A DNA stretch of 64,000 nt from Thermanaerothrix daxensis (GCF_001306145.1 NZ_LGKO01000002.1:620001-684000); one strand, 5' to 3'. Positions 1-9,424 are shown, counted from the stretch's first letter. Translations and numbers: made by a program. Notes: a model not told the origin generated them from the letters alone.

Positions 1-18
1 GGGAGCGGAGGTTGTGAG

Positions 19-3000
19 ATGCGCATTCTGGACAACGGGCTGACCACGGTGAACGGACACTTTCACGCCGCCTGGTGCGAGGTGGAGGATCAAGGGCGGC
101 GCTACTACCGCGCGGCGGTGCTGCGGGAGTTGGCGGTGCTGACGGATGACCCGCAGAGCCGGGTGCGGGGAAGCGAGGACGGGATTCTGGGCAAGATGTG
201 GGGAGCGGTGAGCGGGCTGTATAACGCCGGGGTGAACCTGGTGTATGCTGCCTGCGGGATTTACCGCCCGGAACATATCGGCGTGGTGCAGTTATACGGC
301 GCGGCGGCCACGGCGGAGACCAAGGCGCAGGCGATAGCGCGGGCGGAGCGGGACTTTGCGGCGGTGGCGGCGACCCTGGCCGGGTTTGCACAGTCGAAGC
401 TAGAACCGCCGGCGCTGGACGTGGTGCGCTGGTATGTGGAGTTTCTCTCGGCGGCGCGCAAACCGCTGTTGCTGTTGGGTCATCCCGACCCGCGGGTGAA
501 GCGGCGGGCGCACGGGCGGGACGGGGCGCTGCCGGAAGAGGCCGATGACCTTTCGGCGGAGCAGAACGAGATATTGTTCCGCGGTTTGGCGAAACTGCGG
601 GAGAACTTTGTCTTCCAGGTGGTGAGCGACCACGTGCCGCGGGGGGAACTGGTGCGGTACCTGGAAGACATGGCGCGGCTGGCGAGCAATTTCGCCTCGC
701 GCCGGCGGGGGAGCAAGAGCGTGGGCTTGTCGGTGAGTTTGCCGGTGTTCAACGCCCTGGCGCACGGGTATTCGGGCGGGGGCGGGCAGGCGGTAACGCG
801 GGCGCACGGGACGGCGGACGGCGTAACGCAGGGCTGGGGCGAATCCGAGACGCACTCACGCGCGCATTCGGTAACGAACGGCACGTCCGTGAGCGATGGC
901 GTAACCGAGGTGCAGAGCGCGGCGCAAACCCTGTCGCGGGCGCATACCGAGAGCGCGGCGCAGACGATCAGCTACGCGGTGAGCGACGGCACGAGCACGA
1001 CCAGGTCGAGCGGCGGGAGCACGACCGAAAGTTTCGGCCACGGCGTCAATCAATCCCTGACGCAGGGCGGATCGGCGGGGCTGGATTTCTCCGCCGGGAT
1101 CGGGATCATCAACGCCGGGGCGAAGTTCGGCGCAAACCGCGCCATGACCACGGGCGAGAGCACGAATTGGGGCGTGGCTAACACCAGCAGTTGGGGTGTC
1201 GCCAATTCCGTCAGCCACGTTGAGACCCACGGCGAGGCGACCACGCACGGCCAGGCCGACACCACCGGCGAGGCGACCACCAGCGGGACGAGCGTAGCCC
1301 ACAGCCGCGTGGTGACGAGCATGCACGCCGAGACCGAGAGCACGGGCTACGCGCGCAGTCAGTCGCAGTCCTGGGGACGCGGGCATACCGAGAGCGAGGT
1401 GCAGGGTAGCGGGCGGAGCGTGATGGGCGGCGAGACGCTGGGCGCGGGGCTGACCCTGGGGGTAGCGCCGGGGATCAGCGTCAACCGCACCTACCAGGTG
1501 GAGGACGACCTGGCGGATCGGCTGACGGAGGTGATGCGCGGATTTGAGGGCCTGCTCAACGCCGCGAGCCACGGCGGGGGCTTCATCACCAGCGCCTACC
1601 TGATCACGGAGAGCGAACCGGGCGCGCAGGCCGCGGCGGCGCTGGTGAGCGAGGCGTTCTACGGCGAAGCCACGCCGACGCCGGTGATGACGGTGGTACC
1701 AGCGGAGGACGAGCAAGAGGCGGTGATGGAGGCGGCGCGGGCGCTGGTGCCGTATGCCCAACCCGCGGGCGACCCTGCCGATCCCTTTGACGGATGGCTG
1801 TTCTGGAAGGGGGCGACTTTGCTTCCGGCCGACAAGGTGGCGGGGTATGTCGCGCCGGCGGTCATGCGCGAGGGGACGCTGAAGGTGATCGCGCCGATCC
1901 CGGAGGGGATGGGCTTCTACCCGCAGATGCCGGGCGAGGCAGTGCTGGGGCACCAATACAGCCCGGAGACGGGCGACCTGACCACGGCCCCGGTGCGGCT
2001 GGACAAGCCGCGGCTGATGCACACGCTCTTTGCGGGCGATACCGGGTGGGGCAAGAGCGTGGGAACGATGCGGATGGTGTATGAGATGGCGGTGAAGTGG
2101 GGGATGCGGGTGGTGGTGCTGGACTTTGGCTTTGCCTGGCGCATGCTGCTCAACGCGCCGGGGCTGGAAGGGCGGGTGGACATCCGCCAGTTGCGCCCGG
2201 ACGGGGTGCGGCCACTGCGCTGGAATCCCTTGCAGATCGGGCGCTACATCAACCCGGAGACGCAGCTCAAGGCGTTCGTGGACATATTCGGCGCGGTGGC
2301 GCAGTTAGGGCAGAAGCAACAACAGCACCGGTTGCTGGACGCCCTGCGGCAGGTGTATGTCAAGGCGGGGGTGATGGTGGACGATCCCGAAGTGCGCGCC
2401 TCGCCGCAGTGGGGGCGCGTCACGGCGCTGGAAGCGCACGCCTTGGGCTTGGCGGCGGACACGCCATTGGGCAATTTGAGCGCGGACGAGAGGCAGAGGT
2501 TAGCGGTGCACCGCAGCCGCGCGGTAGGTCTGGACGATCTGTATCGGGAGATCGAGCGGCAGTATGAAGCGCTGCCGCCGCGCGACCAGGTGGGGCGGAG
2601 CGTGCTGGAAGGTATCTTGTGGCGCTTGAAGAGCCTGGTGCGCGGCGCGCCGGCGGCGCAGTTTGCCGCCGGGCCGGATGCCGAGGTGGTGGAAGACCTG
2701 GGGCGTCCCAACGGCGTGGTGGTGCTGGAAGGCGGGAAGTTCCTGGACAACTTTGCCAAGGCGTGGCTGTTGGGCTGGGCGGGGTGGCTGATCTACTCGG
2801 ACATGGTGGCGCGGCGGGAGCGGCAGATCAACCGCGGCGAAGCGGATTTGTTCATGGTGTTCGAAGAGGCGAACATCATCTTCACCGGGCTGGACGGCGG
2901 CGATCCCGAAGCACGGCTGGGGCCGAGCGTGAGCGAGCAGTATGCCAACATGTTCAGGGACTCGCGCAAATACGGGGCGTATTTCGGCGTGGTGACGCAG

Positions 3001-3303
3001 AGTCCCTCACTCATTCCGGCGGGCATTATTTCATCCTGCAACAACCTGATGGTGGGGTTTTTGAAGACGCCGAAGGACAAAGACCTGGTGATCTCGGCGC
3101 TGGCGCGGAGCGAAAAGGGCTTTGTGGACGAACCCTGGCGGCGGTTTCTGGACGACCAGCCGATTGGGATGGTGATCGGGCGCTTCCCGTATGTGCACAA
3201 GCGCGAGTTGCAGTTGCCGTTTCTGTTCCGTCCGCTGATGCTGGACGTGCCGGAGCCGAGCGATGAGGAAATCGAAGCCAAACTGGGGAGGATCACGCTG
3301 TGA
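19..3303 (+). CDS. Large HerA/VirB4-superfamily conjugation-type ATPase with a repetitive insertion
   Basis: This 1,094-residue protein carries an additional-strand P-loop ATPase core in its C-terminal 450 residues. Walker A is GDTGWGKS near residue 673 and Walker B is LFMVFEEAN near residue 944, followed by the TQSPSLIP sensor segment typical of HerA, VirB4 and TraC enzymes. Such ATPases power DNA or protein transfer at the inner membrane. Residues about 250-472 are a low-complexity Ser/Thr/Gly/His-rich stretch, unlike ordinary VirB4, which runs about 800 residues. A GGAGG site lies just before the ATG. It heads a tightly overlapping Tad-like operon, so it may energise that machine. The ATPase family is clear; the exact role is inferred. 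Confidence 0.8.
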   Translation: MRILDNGLTTVNGHFHAAWCEVEDQGRRYYRAAVLRELAVLTDDPQSRVRGSEDGILGKMWGAVSGLYNAGVNLVYAACGIYRPEHIGVVQLYGAAATAETKAQAIARAERDFAAVAATLAGFAQSKLEPPALDVVRWYVEFLSAARKPLLLLGHPDPRVKRRAHGRDGALPEEADDLSAEQNEILFRGLAKLRENFVFQVVSDHVPRGELVRYLEDMARLASNFASRRRGSKSVGLSVSLPVFNALAHGYSGGGGQAVTRAHGTADGVTQGWGESETHSRAHSVTNGTSVSDGVTEVQSAAQTLSRAHTESAAQTISYAVSDGTSTTRSSGGSTTESFGHGVNQSLTQGGSAGLDFSAGIGIINAGAKFGANRAMTTGESTNWGVANTSSWGVANSVSHVETHGEATTHGQADTTGEATTSGTSVAHSRVVTSMHAETESTGYARSQSQSWGRGHTESEVQGSGRSVMGGETLGAGLTLGVAPGISVNRTYQVEDDLADRLTEVMRGFEGLLNAASHGGGFITSAYLITESEPGAQAAAALVSEAFYGEATPTPVMTVVPAEDEQEAVMEAARALVPYAQPAGDPADPFDGWLFWKGATLLPADKVAGYVAPAVMREGTLKVIAPIPEGMGFYPQMPGEAVLGHQYSPETGDLTTAPVRLDKPRLMHTLFAGDTGWGKSVGTMRMVYEMAVKWGMRVVVLDFGFAWRMLLNAPGLEGRVDIRQLRPDGVRPLRWNPLQIGRYINPETQLKAFVDIFGAVAQLGQKQQQHRLLDALRQVYVKAGVMVDDPEVRASPQWGRVTALEAHALGLAADTPLGNLSADERQRLAVHRSRAVGLDDLYREIERQYEALPPRDQVGRSVLEGILWRLKSLVRGAPAAQFAAGPDAEVVEDLGRPNGVVVLEGGKFLDNFAKAWLLGWAGWLIYSDMVARRERQINRGEADLFMVFEEANIIFTGLDGGDPEARLGPSVSEQYANMFRDSRKYGAYFGVVTQSPSLIPAGIISSCNNLMVGFLKTPKDKDLVISALARSEKGFVDEPWRRFLDDQPIGMVIGRFPYVHKRELQLPFLFRPLMLDVPEPSDEEIEAKLGRITL

Positions 3304-3455
3304 AACGCAGGACGATCCGCGATGAGAGCAAGACGATCCCACTGCGAGAGTGGGAAGTGGGTGAGCCGGCGAGCTTGACCTGGGCGTTCCTGGGCGGCGT
3401 GCTGGTGATCACCCTGCTGGTGGTGGCATTGTCGTTCCTGGGAGGCGGCGGATGA
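3300..3455 (+). CDS. Small single-pass membrane protein
   Basis: The 51-residue frame starts at a GTG that overlaps the stop of the upstream ATPase gene, and its TGA overlaps the ATG of the next gene, so it is translationally coupled on both sides. A charged N-terminal 28 residues precede one hydrophobic segment (about residues 29-47) ending in a Gly run. I recognise no family. Its place between the ATPase and pilus-assembly genes suggests a small membrane component of the same apparatus. The tight overlaps and uniform base composition are the main evidence that it is real. Confidence 0.6.
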   Translation: MKRRTIRDESKTIPLREWEVGEPASLTWAFLGGVLVITLLVVALSFLGGGG

Positions 3456-3712
3456 AAGGGCTGGGTGTGGGCGTGGTGGTGTTTGGGCTGGTGATGCTGG
3501 TCATCCTGGCCGGGTGGCTGGTGGGCGGCCTGCAAGCGGCGCAGGCCACGCCGACGCCGTGGGCGCAGCCGACCCTGGCGGCGGCCACCGCGACCGCGAC
3601 GGCTGAACCGGGCTGGTGGGCGACTCTGCCCACGCCGCTGGTGCTACCGACCTTGACGCCGACCTTGACCCCCAAGATCACTCCAACCCCAACGAACGGA
3701 GGGCGCAAGTGA
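3452..3712 (+). CDS. Membrane-anchored Pro/Thr/Ala-rich protein
   Basis: This 86-residue protein has one N-terminal hydrophobic segment (about residues 5-30) that could be a signal anchor. The rest is a low-complexity outer domain rich in Thr, Pro and Ala, with repeated TPT-type motifs. Such tails are common on surface proteins of Chloroflexota and probably cross or decorate the cell wall. The ATG overlaps the upstream stop (ATGA) and the gene ends inside the next start. Function is unknown; a structural part of the Tad-like apparatus is inferred from operon position. Confidence 0.6.
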   Translation: MKGLGVGVVVFGLVMLVILAGWLVGGLQAAQATPTPWAQPTLAAATATATAEPGWWATLPTPLVLPTLTPTLTPKITPTPTNGGRK

Positions 3713-3924
3713 ACGACCCGGAGACCCTGGTGCACGCGTTGAACCATGCCCTGGCGCAAGCGCAGCCGCGCTATGTGCTGGTGATCGTAACCGAGCGTCA
3801 GGGCGATCAGGCGCAGGTGGTGTATGCCGAATGGCGCGAATATGCCGAGGCGCTGGCGCTGTATGACGGCGCGCGGCGCTTGGCGGAGAAAACTAACCTT
3901 GCTCACGGAGAGGACAAGGCATGA
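3709..3924 (+). CDS. Small soluble protein of the element operon
   Basis: The 71-residue product begins at a GTG overlapping the upstream TGA and preceded by a good GGAGGG site. Longer upstream starts are rejected because they would run through the Pro/Thr-rich gene. It has no membrane segment or signal peptide and reads like a compact alpha/beta protein with an amphipathic C-terminal helix. I recognise no family. Its TGA overlaps the ATG of the CpaB-like gene, so it is almost certainly made together with the pilus proteins. Confidence 0.55.
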   Translation: MNDPETLVHALNHALAQAQPRYVLVIVTERQGDQAQVVYAEWREYAEALALYDGARRLAEKTNLAHGEDKA

Positions 3925-4760
3925 TCAAGAAAGTGCTTCCGTATCTACTGGCCGTATTGGTGTTTTTCGTGGCGCTGGCGCTTTTGCGCCCGGCCCCGCA
4001 AACGCAGGTGGTGGTGGCCGCCGCCGACCTGCCCGCCGGCCACACGCTGGCGGAGGGCGACCTAGCGCTCAAGCCAATGCCGCAAGACCTGCTCCCGACC
4101 GAGGGCGTCTTGACGGACGTGGCGCAGGCCGTGGGTCAGACCCTGCGGGTGGAGCGCACGGCGGGCGATGTGATCTTGCAGTCGCACCTGGGCGGCGAGG
4201 CGGTCAACCTGGCTTCGGACGAGCGGGCGGTGGCGGTGGAGGTGAACGACAGCGCCGGCCTGGCGGGCTTGCTCAAGCCCGGCGACCGCGTGGGCGTGAC
4301 GGCGATCCTGACCGCGGGCGACCTCACCACGCAGGGCGTGTTCAGCAAGGCGGTGGTGGAAAACCTGCGCGTGCTCTACATCCAGCCCTCGTTTGTGGCC
4401 GAAGAGCCGGGATCAAGCGCCGCGGTGGTAACGCCCGACCCGCTGACGGGGATCGCCTTGCAGCGTCAGCGCGAGAAGCAGGGCGTGGTGATCCTGGCCG
4501 TGCCGGTGAAGGCGCAGGCGGTGGTGTATGACTTCCCGTCCGTGGGCAGTCCGGCCACGGCGGCGGTGCGCCTGGTGAACGCCGTGGAACTGCTCACGGC
4601 GCTGGATCAGGCGGATAACGTGAAGTTGTCCCTGTATCTCATGCCCAAAGACCCACAACCGATGACATCCAGCGGTTTGTGGTTGCCCGATCTCGTGGTG
4701 CGGGACGTGACGCCGACGCCGACACCCACACCCATTGGCATGGTGGGAGGTGGGCGATGA
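3921..4760 (+). CDS. cpaB: CpaB/RcpC-like Flp pilus assembly protein
   Basis: This 279-residue protein has a single N-terminal membrane anchor (residues about 5-23) followed by an SAF-type domain. The AADLPAGHTLAEGDL segment near residues 34-48 is the hallmark of CpaB/RcpC, and a second RcpC-type region covers about residues 85-245. The last 15 residues are a TPTPTPTP-type tail. In Tad systems CpaB sits in the periplasm or cell wall and is thought to contact the secretin and pilus. No secretin gene occurs here, so in a single-membrane cell it would act in the wall. The start overlaps the upstream stop. Confidence 0.8.
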   Translation: MIKKVLPYLLAVLVFFVALALLRPAPQTQVVVAAADLPAGHTLAEGDLALKPMPQDLLPTEGVLTDVAQAVGQTLRVERTAGDVILQSHLGGEAVNLASDERAVAVEVNDSAGLAGLLKPGDRVGVTAILTAGDLTTQGVFSKAVVENLRVLYIQPSFVAEEPGSSAAVVTPDPLTGIALQRQREKQGVVILAVPVKAQAVVYDFPSVGSPATAAVRLVNAVELLTALDQADNVKLSLYLMPKDPQPMTSSGLWLPDLVVRDVTPTPTPTPIGMVGGGR

Positions 4761-6058
4761 TGTGGGGCAGTCCTCAACCACAGGGCAACCAGGATGCGGT
4801 AACCCTGCTTTTGGCCGGTCCCCCGGCGCGGCTGACGGCCTGGTCGCAGGCGTTCCAGATGGACAGCCGTTTCCGGGTGGTGACGCTGGCGACCGACCCG
4901 CAGGACTTGCAGGCGAAACTGTCGTATAACCCGGAGGCGATCCTGCTGGACGCGGCGATCTTCAGCGGGCCGGAGCCGCTGGTGCAGTTCCTGACCCGCG
5001 TGCAGGGCGCGGCGTATATCGTGCTTCCGCCGGGGGTGCCCGACGAGGTAGCGCGACCGATCCGCGAGTTGACCAGCGTCAAGGGCGTGTATATCGGGGA
5101 CGTGAACCTGCCCGATCTCACGGCGCGGATGCTCGGCGACATCCAGGCGCTGCGCCTGCAAGCGCCGGCGGCGGTGGGACGCCCGGCCTGGGCGCAGAGC
5201 CAAACGGCCATCGGCGGACTGCGGGTGGTGGCGGTGTGGAGCCGTCAGGGTGGGAGCGGTAAGAGCACCCTGGCGGCGGCGTTGGCGCTGGACGCAGCCC
5301 AGCGCGGCTACAAGACCTTGCTGGTGGGTCTCTCCACACCCGACATCAGTTTGCCCACCTTCCTGAACCTGAAAACCACGCCCAACCTGTCGCTGTGGCT
5401 CTCCCGTCCGACCTTTGCGGACGGCATTCAGCCGGCGGTGCAGTCAGTTGGCAACCTGGACGTGCTGGTGGGCTTGCAGGATAGTTTGCGCGAGAAAGAC
5501 CTGCTCTTGCGGCCCGAAGAGCAGGCGAGCGTGAACAACCTGGCGATTGCCGCGACCTACGGCGGCTACGCCGTGATCGTGTTCGATGCGCCGGTGAGCG
5601 GGTGCTACCCGGCGGCGATCAGCGCGAGCAACACGCTGGTCTTGGTGGCAACGCCCACGGTGGACGGCGCGGTGCTGACGGCCGAAGCCTACCGCGTGGT
5701 GTTCCAGAAACTTGCCGGCCAACATCGGGTGGGCGCAAGCAATGTGTTCATCGCCCTCAACCGCAGTCGAAGCGGGCTACTCGGCATGAACGAGTGGCAC
5801 GAGGCGGCGCGGACGTTTGCGCAGTCGGTGGGCGTGCAGGGCTTCCCGCCGGTGGCGGCGGTGATCCCGGAGGTGCCCGAGGTGGCGCTGGCGGCCAACG
5901 CCGGGCGGAGCGTGCTGACGGCGGGCGAGGCGTTTGCGCGCCCGGTGCACAAACTGGGCGACATGCTCTTTGGGCAGGGTGTGGGCAGCGCCGACGGGTT
6001 CAAATCCGCCGAGGGCAGCGTGCTCAAACTCGGCCCGATCCGCATTCGCAAAGGGTAG
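4757..6058 (+). CDS. cpaE: CpaE-like ParA/MinD-family ATPase
   Basis: The 433-residue protein resembles CpaE, the localisation factor of Tad pili. Residues 1-130 form a receiver-like domain without a clear phosphoacceptor site. Residues about 150-400 form a ParA/MinD-type ATPase with a P-loop GGSGKST near residue 165. I chose the ATG overlapping the CpaB stop (ATGATG) over an upstream GTG that would extend 26 residues into CpaB. The gene sits directly before tadA, as in known tad loci. Its likely role is to position the assembly machine at the membrane. Confidence 0.8.
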   Translation: MMWGSPQPQGNQDAVTLLLAGPPARLTAWSQAFQMDSRFRVVTLATDPQDLQAKLSYNPEAILLDAAIFSGPEPLVQFLTRVQGAAYIVLPPGVPDEVARPIRELTSVKGVYIGDVNLPDLTARMLGDIQALRLQAPAAVGRPAWAQSQTAIGGLRVVAVWSRQGGSGKSTLAAALALDAAQRGYKTLLVGLSTPDISLPTFLNLKTTPNLSLWLSRPTFADGIQPAVQSVGNLDVLVGLQDSLREKDLLLRPEEQASVNNLAIAATYGGYAVIVFDAPVSGCYPAAISASNTLVLVATPTVDGAVLTAEAYRVVFQKLAGQHRVGASNVFIALNRSRSGLLGMNEWHEAARTFAQSVGVQGFPPVAAVIPEVPEVALAANAGRSVLTAGEAFARPVHKLGDMLFGQGVGSADGFKSAEGSVLKLGPIRIRKG

Positions 6059-6061
6059 CCT

Positions 6062-7309
6062 ATGGCGTGGGACTTCTTTGAGCAGGCGGCGCTGTCCGCC
6101 GAAGAGCAGGAACAGATCGTGAGCGATGCCGCCGAACGGCTGGCGAATTCGCTGTCCTTCCGCCAAATGGTGGACATGGACGGGCTGGCGGCGCGGGCAT
6201 TGGGCGCGGTGGGCGAGGTGCTGGCGCAGCGGCGGCTGGACGTAGCCCGCGACCAGATGCTGGCGCTGGCCGAGCGGGTCACGGGACGTGTCAACGGCCT
6301 GGGCGTGCTCTTGCCATTACTGCGCCGGGATGACCTTTCGGAGATCACGATCACGCCGGAAGGGCGGGTGTTTGTGCTCAAGAAGGGCGCGGTGAACTTC
6401 ACGCCGGTGGACGGGATGAACCTGGATGCGCAGGGCTGTCAGCGCATGGTAGAAGCACTCCTGCGTCCCACCGGACGCGGGATCAGCGAGGCGATGCCGA
6501 CCGTGAGCGCCAAACTGCCGCGGATTGAATCGCTCCCTGGGCTGAAGGGCGGGGCGCGTGTTCACATCCTGCACCCGGCGATTGTGCCCTCGCGGGCGGG
6601 CATGTATTCGATCAACATCCGCCTGTTTGAACCCGCGCCGGTGAAACCGGAGAAACTCATCGAGTGGCAGATGGCACCGGAGAACGTCATCGCCGACCTG
6701 CTCGCGGCAGTGAGCCGTGGTGTGCGTCTGCTGGTGATCGGTGGAACCGCCAGCGGCAAGACCACGTTCCTCTCGGCCATGTGCACGGCGATCCCGAAGG
6801 ACGCGCGGGTGGTGAAGATCGAAGACCCGGAGGAAATCTGGATGGATCATCCGCACGTGGTAACGATTGAGGCGCGCAAAGCGCCGCTGGGGTCAACCAG
6901 CGTGCAGGACTACACCCTGCGCCACGGGGTAGATGACGCCATGCGCATGTCGCCGAAGTGGCTGATCGTGGGCGAGGTGCGCACGGGGGACGCGGCGGCG
7001 GCGCTCTTCCGGGCGCAGATGAGCGATCACCCTGGTTTGAGCACTTTCCACGCCGAGGGGCCGGACGCGGCGGTGAAGCGCATGGCGCTGATCATGGGCG
7101 TGGATGCCAAGATTGACCGCATGAACGCCAAAGAGTTGTTCGCCGCGGGCGTGGAGGTGGTGGCGCAGGTGGGCGTGCCCAAGAGCGGCGACAAGCGCCG
7201 CCTGATCGGGGTGTGGGAAGTCCAGCCCGACCTCAAAGGCGGAGACGTGGTCTTTGAACGGCTCTACGCCTACGGCGAAAGCAACATGAAGACGATCAGT
7301 CGGAGGTGA
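6062..7309 (+). CDS. tadA: TadA/CpaF secretion ATPase
   Basis: This 415-residue protein is a type II/IV secretion hexameric ATPase. Walker A GGTASGKTT lies near residue 227, an Asp box KIEDPEEI near 251, and a Walker B region WLIVGEVRTGDA and His box STFHAEG follow. The N-terminal all-alpha/beta domain (residues 1-190) is typical of CpaF. It should drive polymerisation of the Flp pilin from the cytoplasmic face together with TadB and TadC. The gene begins 3 bases after cpaE and overlaps a possible GTG of tadB. The same family powers conjugation (VirB11), which matters if the element uses this machine for transfer. Confidence 0.9.
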   Translation: MAWDFFEQAALSAEEQEQIVSDAAERLANSLSFRQMVDMDGLAARALGAVGEVLAQRRLDVARDQMLALAERVTGRVNGLGVLLPLLRRDDLSEITITPEGRVFVLKKGAVNFTPVDGMNLDAQGCQRMVEALLRPTGRGISEAMPTVSAKLPRIESLPGLKGGARVHILHPAIVPSRAGMYSINIRLFEPAPVKPEKLIEWQMAPENVIADLLAAVSRGVRLLVIGGTASGKTTFLSAMCTAIPKDARVVKIEDPEEIWMDHPHVVTIEARKAPLGSTSVQDYTLRHGVDDAMRMSPKWLIVGEVRTGDAAAALFRAQMSDHPGLSTFHAEGPDAAVKRMALIMGVDAKIDRMNAKELFAAGVEVVAQVGVPKSGDKRRLIGVWEVQPDLKGGDVVFERLYAYGESNMKTISRR

Positions 7310-7311
7310 GG

Positions 7312-8256
7312 ATGGAACTGACGGGCGTGCTGAACCAGGTCTTACCGCTAGTAGGCGCGGGAGCGCTGGGCTACGTGGGCTACCGCCTGGGCTTGACCCT
7401 AGCCAATGCCCGCGTGGGTGCGTCCAGGCGCGTGGCGGAACTGGCCGGGCTGGACGCGGCCAAAGCCGCCACCGGCGAGGGCGTGGAATTCGGTTCGGAG
7501 GCGCACAAAGTGCGATTGGCGTTCCAGCGCCTGGGGTTGAACGTGGCCGGGTGGGAAGGCGCAGCGGTCACCCTGGCGCGGGTGGTGAGCGCCGTGGTCA
7601 TCTTCCTGCTCTTGCGTATCCTCGGCATGCCGCCGCTGACGGCGGTGCTGGGGCTTGTGGCCGGCCCGATCCTGGTCAGCGGCTTTCTCACGGACGCCTG
7701 GAACAACGTGCAGAAGGACATCGAGCGGGAGATACCGCTGTTTTTGAGCGGTCTCTCGTCCACGGTGCAGGTCACGCCCAACGTCCTGCAAGCGGTGGAG
7801 GATGAGGCGCAGGCGCTGCGCGCCGGCAGTCCCTTGCAGACGTGGCTTCTCAAAGTCTTTCTCCCGCGCTGTCAGCGCGAGGGCTTTGAGGCGTTAGAGG
7901 CGCTGACGCGGGAAGCGGCGGCCTTGTCCTCGTCCCTGGGGATCGTGGTCTTCCTGATTGGGCGCATGTGGCAGACCGGCGGGGCGGAGTGGCGCAAGGC
8001 GTTCGAGACCGCCGCGGGCAACCTGGAAGGGGTGCTGGATGCGCGGGTGCTGGGACAGAGCATCGGCACCACGGCCAAGGGCAGCGTGAAACTGATTGCG
8101 GTGATCACGCTGGGGATCATTGTCATGATCGTGCGCACGCCGGCGCTGGCTAAGGTGGTGCAGCAGCCGGTGGTGCAGATCGCCTACGCGGCGATTGTGA
8201 TCGCCATGGTGTTCGGCTTGCAGTTCATGAACAAACTGATTGACGAGGCATTCTGA
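7312..8256 (+). CDS. tadB: TadB-like type II secretion F-domain membrane protein
   Basis: This 314-residue protein has an N-terminal membrane segment, a second pair near residues 85-120, and a C-terminal pair near residues 255-312. These flank a cytoplasmic helical T2SSF domain with the PLFLSGLSSTVQV motif near residue 142. TadB and TadC form the inner-membrane platform on which TadA acts. The ATG at 7312 is preferred over a GTG six bases upstream because CGGAGG overlaps that GTG and is well spaced for the ATG. The family is clear; TadB against TadC is assigned by order only. Confidence 0.8.
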   Translation: MELTGVLNQVLPLVGAGALGYVGYRLGLTLANARVGASRRVAELAGLDAAKAATGEGVEFGSEAHKVRLAFQRLGLNVAGWEGAAVTLARVVSAVVIFLLLRILGMPPLTAVLGLVAGPILVSGFLTDAWNNVQKDIEREIPLFLSGLSSTVQVTPNVLQAVEDEAQALRAGSPLQTWLLKVFLPRCQREGFEALEALTREAAALSSSLGIVVFLIGRMWQTGGAEWRKAFETAAGNLEGVLDARVLGQSIGTTAKGSVKLIAVITLGIIVMIVRTPALAKVVQQPVVQIAYAAIVIAMVFGLQFMNKLIDEAF

Positions 8257-8257
8257 C

Positions 8258-9124
8258 ATGGATGCGTATCAGATCCGGCAGATTGGGGCACTGATCTTTG
8301 CGCTGGTGGTGGCATTCCTGACCTATCGCCTGGCGCGCACGATTCGCATTGAGCGCGGCGCGGCGGCGCGGGTGAGCGGGATGATCGCCGGCGAGGAAAA
8401 GTCGCTTTTCGACCGCTACGGCGAAGCGTATATCAAGGCGCGTCCGGTGAGCCTGGCGGACAACCTGCGCCTGGCGCAGTTAGCAGGGCGCTACGTGGGC
8501 TGGACGGTGGGCGGGATCCTTGCCCGCAGTCTGGTTTACGGCGGTGTAGCGCTGGCCTACCTGCTTCTCACCCGTCCCGGTTTGGTCTTTTGGCTACTCG
8601 TGCCCTTGGCGGCGTATTACCCGCTCATGCGCGTCAACGGCGCGGCGGATGACGCGCGGCGGATGATCCAGCGCTCGCTACCCGAGGCGGCTACGGTGCT
8701 GGCCTCGGAGATGGCGGCAGGCGCAAGCCCGGAGCAGGCGCTGGTGCGGGCGGCGCAGATACCGGGGCCGCTGGGCACGATCCTGAGCCATGCGGTAGCC
8801 GAAACGCGCCGTTCGGCGCGTCCTGCCTTCAGCCGCGGGACGGCGGAGGGCGTGGTGCTGGACGTGCTCTCGCAATACAACCTGCCCTCGCTCACCCGTT
8901 TTGCCTTGCAGTTAGATCGCGTAGCAGGTAAGGGCGTGGAAGCGCCGCGGGTGATCGGCGAGGTGGCGCGGGGCTTTGCGCGGGAGTATCGGGCGCAGGT
9001 GCAGCAGGCGGCGGCAAGTTTGGACAACCAGTTGCTTGCGCCGATGACGCTGTTTTTCTTCTTCCCGTTCCTGGTAGCCATGCTTCTGCCGCTGATGCTG
9101 GCGCTGTTCGGAGCCTTTCAGTAG
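8258..9124 (+). CDS. tadC: TadC-like type II secretion F-domain membrane protein
   Basis: This is the second platform protein, 288 residues long. It has an N-terminal membrane segment (residues about 8-25), a pair near 85-125, the T2SSF segment RSLPEAATVLASEMAAG near 146-162, and a C-terminal hydrophobic pair at 260-288. I use the ATG at 8258, one base after the tadB stop. A start 18 bases upstream would overlap tadB without a ribosome site. With TadB it should form the platform at the base of the pilus. Confidence 0.8.
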   Translation: MDAYQIRQIGALIFALVVAFLTYRLARTIRIERGAAARVSGMIAGEEKSLFDRYGEAYIKARPVSLADNLRLAQLAGRYVGWTVGGILARSLVYGGVALAYLLLTRPGLVFWLLVPLAAYYPLMRVNGAADDARRMIQRSLPEAATVLASEMAAGASPEQALVRAAQIPGPLGTILSHAVAETRRSARPAFSRGTAEGVVLDVLSQYNLPSLTRFALQLDRVAGKGVEAPRVIGEVARGFAREYRAQVQQAAASLDNQLLAPMTLFFFFPFLVAMLLPLMLALFGAFQ

Positions 9125-9142
9125 TGCAAAGGGGAGGATGCG

Positions 9143-9424
9143 ATGAATCGGATTGAACGGACGGGTAGAAACGCAGAACGTATCGAGGAATTACGCCGCC
9201 TGTCGCCGCTGGGGTTCTGCCCGAACTGCCACATGGTGATGGGGATCGAAGAAGCGTTTGTGAGTAATTCTCATCTCCGCTGTGGTAATTGCGGCAACGT
9301 AGAGAATATTCGCCGCGTGACGCCCGAAGAGGCCTACGTCATCCTGGATACCGACCTGCTGGCCATGTTTTCGACCAGCCTTAAGATCCAGGAGATCGGG
9401 GAACCGCCTTACATGTGGGAGTAG
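9143..9424 (+). CDS. Small zinc-ribbon protein
   Basis: The 93-residue protein contains two CxxC pairs, CPNC near residue 27 and CGNC near residue 49, which can form one zinc ribbon. The N-terminal 22 residues are basic and the C-terminal 40 acidic. A GGGGAGG site precedes the ATG. It does not match a tad gene I know. A nucleic-acid or protein-binding role is possible for zinc ribbons but is not shown by the sequence. It follows tadC in the same direction with a short gap, so co-transcription is likely. Confidence 0.6.
   Translation: MNRIERTGRNAERIEELRRLSPLGFCPNCHMVMGIEEAFVSNSHLRCGNCGNVENIRRVTPEEAYVILDTDLLAMFSTSLKIQEIGEPPYMWE

Noticed and set aside
856-2022. A 388-codon open frame on the minus strand
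   Set aside because: It is antisense to the large ATPase gene in GC-rich DNA. Its product is an Arg/His/Pro-rich string without domain sense.
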